From Sphingobacteriia bacterium (GTDB lineage Bacteria > Bacteroidota > Bacteroidia > Chitinophagales > Chitinophagaceae), in NCBI GenBank assembly GCA_004293505.1, contig RDYY01000158.1:1-8912 (forward strand): DNA of 8,912 nucleotides, written 5' to 3'. Positions 5,839 to 8,912 of this stretch are shown piece by piece (position 1 is the stretch's first letter; every line of letters begins with the position of its first letter). The position numbers and the translations under genes were made by a program. The notes below the pieces were generated by a model. That model made no database searches and was not told the origin of the DNA. It saw only the letters and a list, made by a program, of their open reading frames with translations.

Positions 5839-8823
5839 CTAACGGAGGGCCTGATAAATGGCTTCCTGGATGTTTGATCGCACAGCCAGTTGGCTGATTT
5901 TGTTGTTGTTGCGGGTGGGATGGACCCTGTTGGTCAACAATATGACCAAGAGCTGGTGATCTGGATCGGCCCAAACAGAAGTGCCCGTATAACCCGTGTG
6001 TCCAAAACTGCTCAAGGGCGTTGAACGAGAGGGATAGGGATCTTTTCGGGTGGCATTGTCTTTTTCAGGTTTGTCAAAACCCAATCCCCGGCGACTGACT
6101 TCCGATCCATAACGGGTAAAAGTTTCAATGGTAGCGGGCGAAAAAATTTGTTGCCCATCAAGGGTTCCACCCGACAACAACATCACATAGAGTTTGGCCA
6201 AATCCGCTGCTGCGCTAAACAGTCCTGCATGTCCTGCCACACCCCCAAAAAGGGATGCCCCCTCGTCGTGTACATCACCTTGCAAAACTTGTTGGCGAAA
6301 ATGTGTTTCTCTTTCTGTTGGAACAATGCGGTCCAAGGGAATGATTTTTCTGGGCAAAAATCCGGTGCTCTTCATGTGCAAAGGGGCATAAAACTGTTGG
6401 GCAACATATTCATTCAAGGCTTGCCCAGAAACGGTTTCAACTATCTTGCCCAAGAAAATAAAGTCGTTGTCGCTGTATACATATTTTCCCGCTGGGGAAA
6501 GTTTGCTGTCAACGATGCGCCGGAGTAAACTGTCGGCATAATCGTTGCGCAGGTAAATGTTTTCGGCTACGCGGATGTCAAATCCATTGCCTTGGTTTTT
6601 TTGAAAATATTGGGGCAGGGGTTGACCCGATGTGGTGTCAATCAAGCTCCTGTAAAAAGGAATAAAGGGATTTAGACCTGCTTGGTGCAACAAAATATCT
6701 TTCAGTCCCAAAGGGGCTTTATCGGTTCCTTTGACCCAGGGCAAATAGTCTCCCAAGGTTTTGTTCAAATCAATTTTCCCTTCTTGGTACAATTTCATCA
6801 CTGCCACAGTCGTGGCTGAAATTTTAGTGACAGAGGCCAAGTCAAAAACCTGGTCTGTTTGCATTCTCTGCTGGCGCGTGGTATCGGTATGGCCGTATGC
6901 TTTTTCCCATACGATTTTTCCATTCTTGGCCACCAACAAGACTGCACCGGGAAAAGCGCCTTGTTGGATGGCATCTTGTAAAATGCTTTCGGTTTTGAGC
7001 ATTTTTTGGGCATCCAATCCCTGCTCTTCTGGTTCGCCAGACAACAAGTTCTGGTGTTGGAGCAAACCGGCACCTTCTTTAAAGGTGGTACCAATGCTGA
7101 CAGGCAAAACGCCTTGTGCAGGAATTTTTCCTGCCAACCAATCTACAAACGCTTGGTGGGTGGTGGCATCGTCTTCATAGGCTGCGACCAAATTGGGACA
7201 GCCATTGGCCAATCCCAATGCATAGGGATTGCCAAAAAATACTTGGAGCATGTTGGGGTCATTGGCGCTGCGCAAAAAATCAACCAAGGTTGGGCTGAGG
7301 CCAAACTGGTTGGCGGGCCGACGGCTGTAATTGTGCACGCCCAATACAATGGCATCATATTTTTTTTCACGCAAAGCGGCCAATAAATTGGCGGCGGCTT
7401 TGGCATCGGCTTGGTCGGCCGAAACATACTGTGGTCCCGCATCCATGACTTGTTGCCCAACCATCGGTCTGGCTGCAAACTGGTAGATATCGGCTCCCCA
7501 TTCGGTTTTGAATTTTTCTTGCAAGACCAGGTTGTTGGCTGCACCCAAGGAGACGTAAGCAATCTTTTTTCCTGTTATTCCTTTTTCAAAAACGGGATGG
7601 CTCAAGCGCAAAACTGTCAAGCTGTTTTCGCTGATTTGTTTTTTGATCGCCAGGGTTTCTTTGTTCAAGTCTTCCACCAAATGGGCGGTATCAATGGGCG
7701 TAAATTGAGATAAGCCCAGGTTGTATTTGGCCAGCAAAACTTTTTTTACCCGTTGGTTGATCTCGTCCCAACTGAGTTGATTGGCTTTGATGGCAGCCCT
7801 GATTTTGGCAATGCTGCCGGGGACATCACCGGGTAAACAAAGCAAATCATTGCCGGCGATCAAGGCCTGAACAGAAGCTTCTCCGGCAGGGAAAAATTTG
7901 GTCACCCCCTTCATTTCCAAAGCGTCAGTAAAAGTGAGTCCTTTAAAACCCAATTCGTTTTTCAGCAGGCCAGTCACATTGGGATAAGACAAAGTAGTGG
8001 CCAGGTTGGCAGTGGTGTCAATGGCAGGAATGTACAAATGGGCTACCATCATGCTGCCTACGCCGTCGACAATCAGTGATTTAAAGGGATAGAGTTCCAG
8101 GGAATCCAATCCGGCGCGAGATTTATTGATGAGGGGCAGGTCGTAATGGCTGTCTACGGCTACGTCACCATGGCCGGGGAAATGCTTGCCGCTGGCCATC
8201 ACACCTTTGGCCCGCATGCCTTCTACATAGGCTTTTCCCCAAAGCGCAACCTTGTATTTGTTTTCCCCAAAGCTGCGGTCGTTGATCACAGGATTCAAGG
8301 GGTTGTTGTTGACGTCAATGACGGGTGCATAGTTTACTTGAATGCCCATGCGCTGCAACTGCGTGCCAACGGCTTGTCCAAAAGCTTTTACCGCACTGGG
8401 ATAGCGCATAGCACCCATCATCATTTGCCGGGGAAAGGGAATCACGGAATCCAAGCGCATGCCCAAGCCCCACTCCGCATCAATGGTGATGAGCAAAGGC
8501 GTCTTGCTCAGGGCTTGGTAGGCATTGGTCAACAAAGCTTGGCGCACCGGGCCACCTTGAAAAAAACACAACCCACCTACTTTGTATTCGCTGATGAGGT
8601 TTTTGACTTCTGCTACATGGGCTTCTCCCAAATTGCTGTGGGCCCGCACAATCATGAGTTGTGCAATGCGTTGGTTTTTGCTCATGCGCCTAAACTGCTT
8701 TTTCACCCATTTTTGGGCAGCAGGAGAGGCGTCATAAAAATCAGTTCTGGGCTGGTTTTTTTGTGACGTTAAGGAGAGCGAAAAAAATAACCCCAGCAAG
8801 AAGAAAACCCATCTGCTTGTCAT
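5839..8823 (-). CDS. Exported GH3 beta-N-acetylglucosaminidase / beta-lactamase-like serine hydrolase fusion
   Basis: A 994-aa protein with an N-terminal signal peptide (about 1-20). Residues 35-375 form a GH3 TIM barrel of NagZ type: KHFPGHGD at 213-220, the D224-S-H226 dyad that acts as acid/base in NagZ enzymes, and the nucleophile candidate D300 in FTDALEM. A degenerate GH3 C-terminal-like region spans about 400-590. Residues 605-990 form a class C beta-lactamase/penicillin-binding-type hydrolase with S664-x-x-K667, Y783-S-D in place of Y-x-N, FGGVAGHAGLFS (859-870) and the third motif HTG at 942-944. Such two-domain proteins are known in Bacteroidota. NagZ enzymes remove N-acetylglucosamine from muropeptides, and the second domain may be a peptidase or esterase, so a role in periplasmic murein turnover is plausible; substrates are inferred, not shown. 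The ATG at 8823 directly precedes the signal peptide. Confidence 0.93.
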   Translation of the reverse strand: MTSRWVFFLLGLFFSLSLTSQKNQPRTDFYDASPAAQKWVKKQFRRMSKNQRIAQLMIVRAHSNLGEAHVAEVKNLISEYKVGGLCFFQGGPVRQALLTNAYQALSKTPLLITIDAEWGLGMRLDSVIPFPRQMMMGAMRYPSAVKAFGQAVGTQLQRMGIQVNYAPVIDVNNNPLNPVINDRSFGENKYKVALWGKAYVEGMRAKGVMASGKHFPGHGDVAVDSHYDLPLINKSRAGLDSLELYPFKSLIVDGVGSMMVAHLYIPAIDTTANLATTLSYPNVTGLLKNELGFKGLTFTDALEMKGVTKFFPAGEASVQALIAGNDLLCLPGDVPGSIAKIRAAIKANQLSWDEINQRVKKVLLAKYNLGLSQFTPIDTAHLVEDLNKETLAIKKQISENSLTVLRLSHPVFEKGITGKKIAYVSLGAANNLVLQEKFKTEWGADIYQFAARPMVGQQVMDAGPQYVSADQADAKAAANLLAALREKKYDAIVLGVHNYSRRPANQFGLSPTLVDFLRSANDPNMLQVFFGNPYALGLANGCPNLVAAYEDDATTHQAFVDWLAGKIPAQGVLPVSIGTTFKEGAGLLQHQNLLSGEPEEQGLDAQKMLKTESILQDAIQQGAFPGAVLLVAKNGKIVWEKAYGHTDTTRQQRMQTDQVFDLASVTKISATTVAVMKLYQEGKIDLNKTLGDYLPWVKGTDKAPLGLKDILLHQAGLNPFIPFYRSLIDTTSGQPLPQYFQKNQGNGFDIRVAENIYLRNDYADSLLRRIVDSKLSPAGKYVYSDNDFIFLGKIVETVSGQALNEYVAQQFYAPLHMKSTGFLPRKIIPLDRIVPTERETHFRQQVLQGDVHDEGASLFGGVAGHAGLFSAAADLAKLYVMLLSGGTLDGQQIFSPATIETFTRYGSEVSRRGLGFDKPEKDNATRKDPYPSRSTPLSSFGHTGYTGTSVWADPDHQLLVILLTNRVHPTRNNNKISQLAVRSNIQEAIYQALR

Positions 8824-8830
8824 GTGCTTG

Positions 8831-8859
8831 ATTTGGGCACAAGTTAAGTCATTTGGGCA
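8831..8859. repeat. 9-bp direct repeat upstream of the GH3 fusion gene
   Basis: ATTTGGGCA occurs at 8831-8839 and 8851-8859, exactly 20 bp apart, within the 44 bp before the start codon at 8823. The spacing equals about two helical turns, which would suit a regulator bound to one DNA face. Chance remains possible for so short a repeat. Confidence 0.35.
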
Positions 8860-8867
8860 TGAGCCAG

Positions 8868-8912
8868 TTAGGCTTCAGCAGTGGTTTCTGCTGGGTTTTC
8901 TGTTGGGTCTTC
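8868..8912 (-). CDS. Possible C-terminal tail of an upstream gene (partial)
   Basis: From the window edge the minus strand reads EDPTENPAETTAEA and then a TAA stop at 8868-8870. The acidic, Pro/Thr/Ala-rich composition is typical of disordered C-terminal tails, and same-strand placement 44 bp before the next start fits an operon. Only 14 codons are visible, and another frame is also open here (ending near 8850 with KPNWLMPK), so the frame choice is tentative and no family can be named. Confidence 0.4.
   Translation of the reverse strand, partial: EDPTENPAETTAEA

Noticed and set aside
5780..5974. Upstream extension of the DUF4836-like gene (65 codons)
   Set aside because: It overlaps the 3' end of the GH3 fusion gene, is rich in Pro/Gln/Cys without family character, and would bury the clear lipoprotein signal that starts at 5779.
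8146..8766. 206-codon open frame on the plus strand
   Set aside because: It lies wholly antisense to the NagZ-type catalytic domain, whose motifs are intact, and its translation shows no domain or signal of its own.

Overview
The window looks like a chromosomal segment of a Bacteroidota bacterium, probably of the Chitinophagia/Saprospiria kind. The basis is a PorZ-like protein of the type IX secretion system, lipoprotein signals with a TAC lipobox, a glycosidase/beta-lactamase-like fusion typical of that phylum, AT-rich intergenic DNA, and the lack of clear Shine-Dalgarno sequences. This is inferred from protein character; no rRNA or other phylogenetic marker is present. Every convincing gene lies on the minus strand, so the window reads from right to left.

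Right end to middle (8912 to 4064): a possible 14-residue tail of an upstream gene, then a 994-aa exported two-enzyme fusion (NagZ-like GH3 glycosidase plus a class C beta-lactamase-like serine hydrolase). After 59 bp comes a roughly 571-aa lipoprotein resembling the DUF4836 family, whose C-terminal end is uncertain. A 283-bp AT-rich intergenic region (3781-4063) carries a 20-bp direct repeat and a symmetric 42-bp dyad upstream of the next gene.

Middle to left end (3780 to 1): a 179-aa lipoprotein of unknown function with a possible surface-export signal, closed by a perfect 13-bp hairpin terminator. Then follows a tight cluster: a seven-helix membrane protein, a NarX-type histidine kinase (40-bp overlap), a NarL-type response regulator (26-bp overlap), and after 8 bp the N-terminal 367 residues of a PorZ-like beta-propeller protein cut by the window edge.

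The most notable observation is that the response regulator has an intact phosphoacceptor domain but a broken LuxR-type DNA-binding domain. About 15 codons of the recognition and dimerisation helices are missing, and the usual C-terminal tail survives in another frame (1121-1159). The kinase/regulator pair would therefore have lost its normal DNA output, unless this is a sequencing or assembly artefact. I see no CRISPR array, tRNA, rRNA, insertion sequence or phage gene, and no clear new defence or mobile system.
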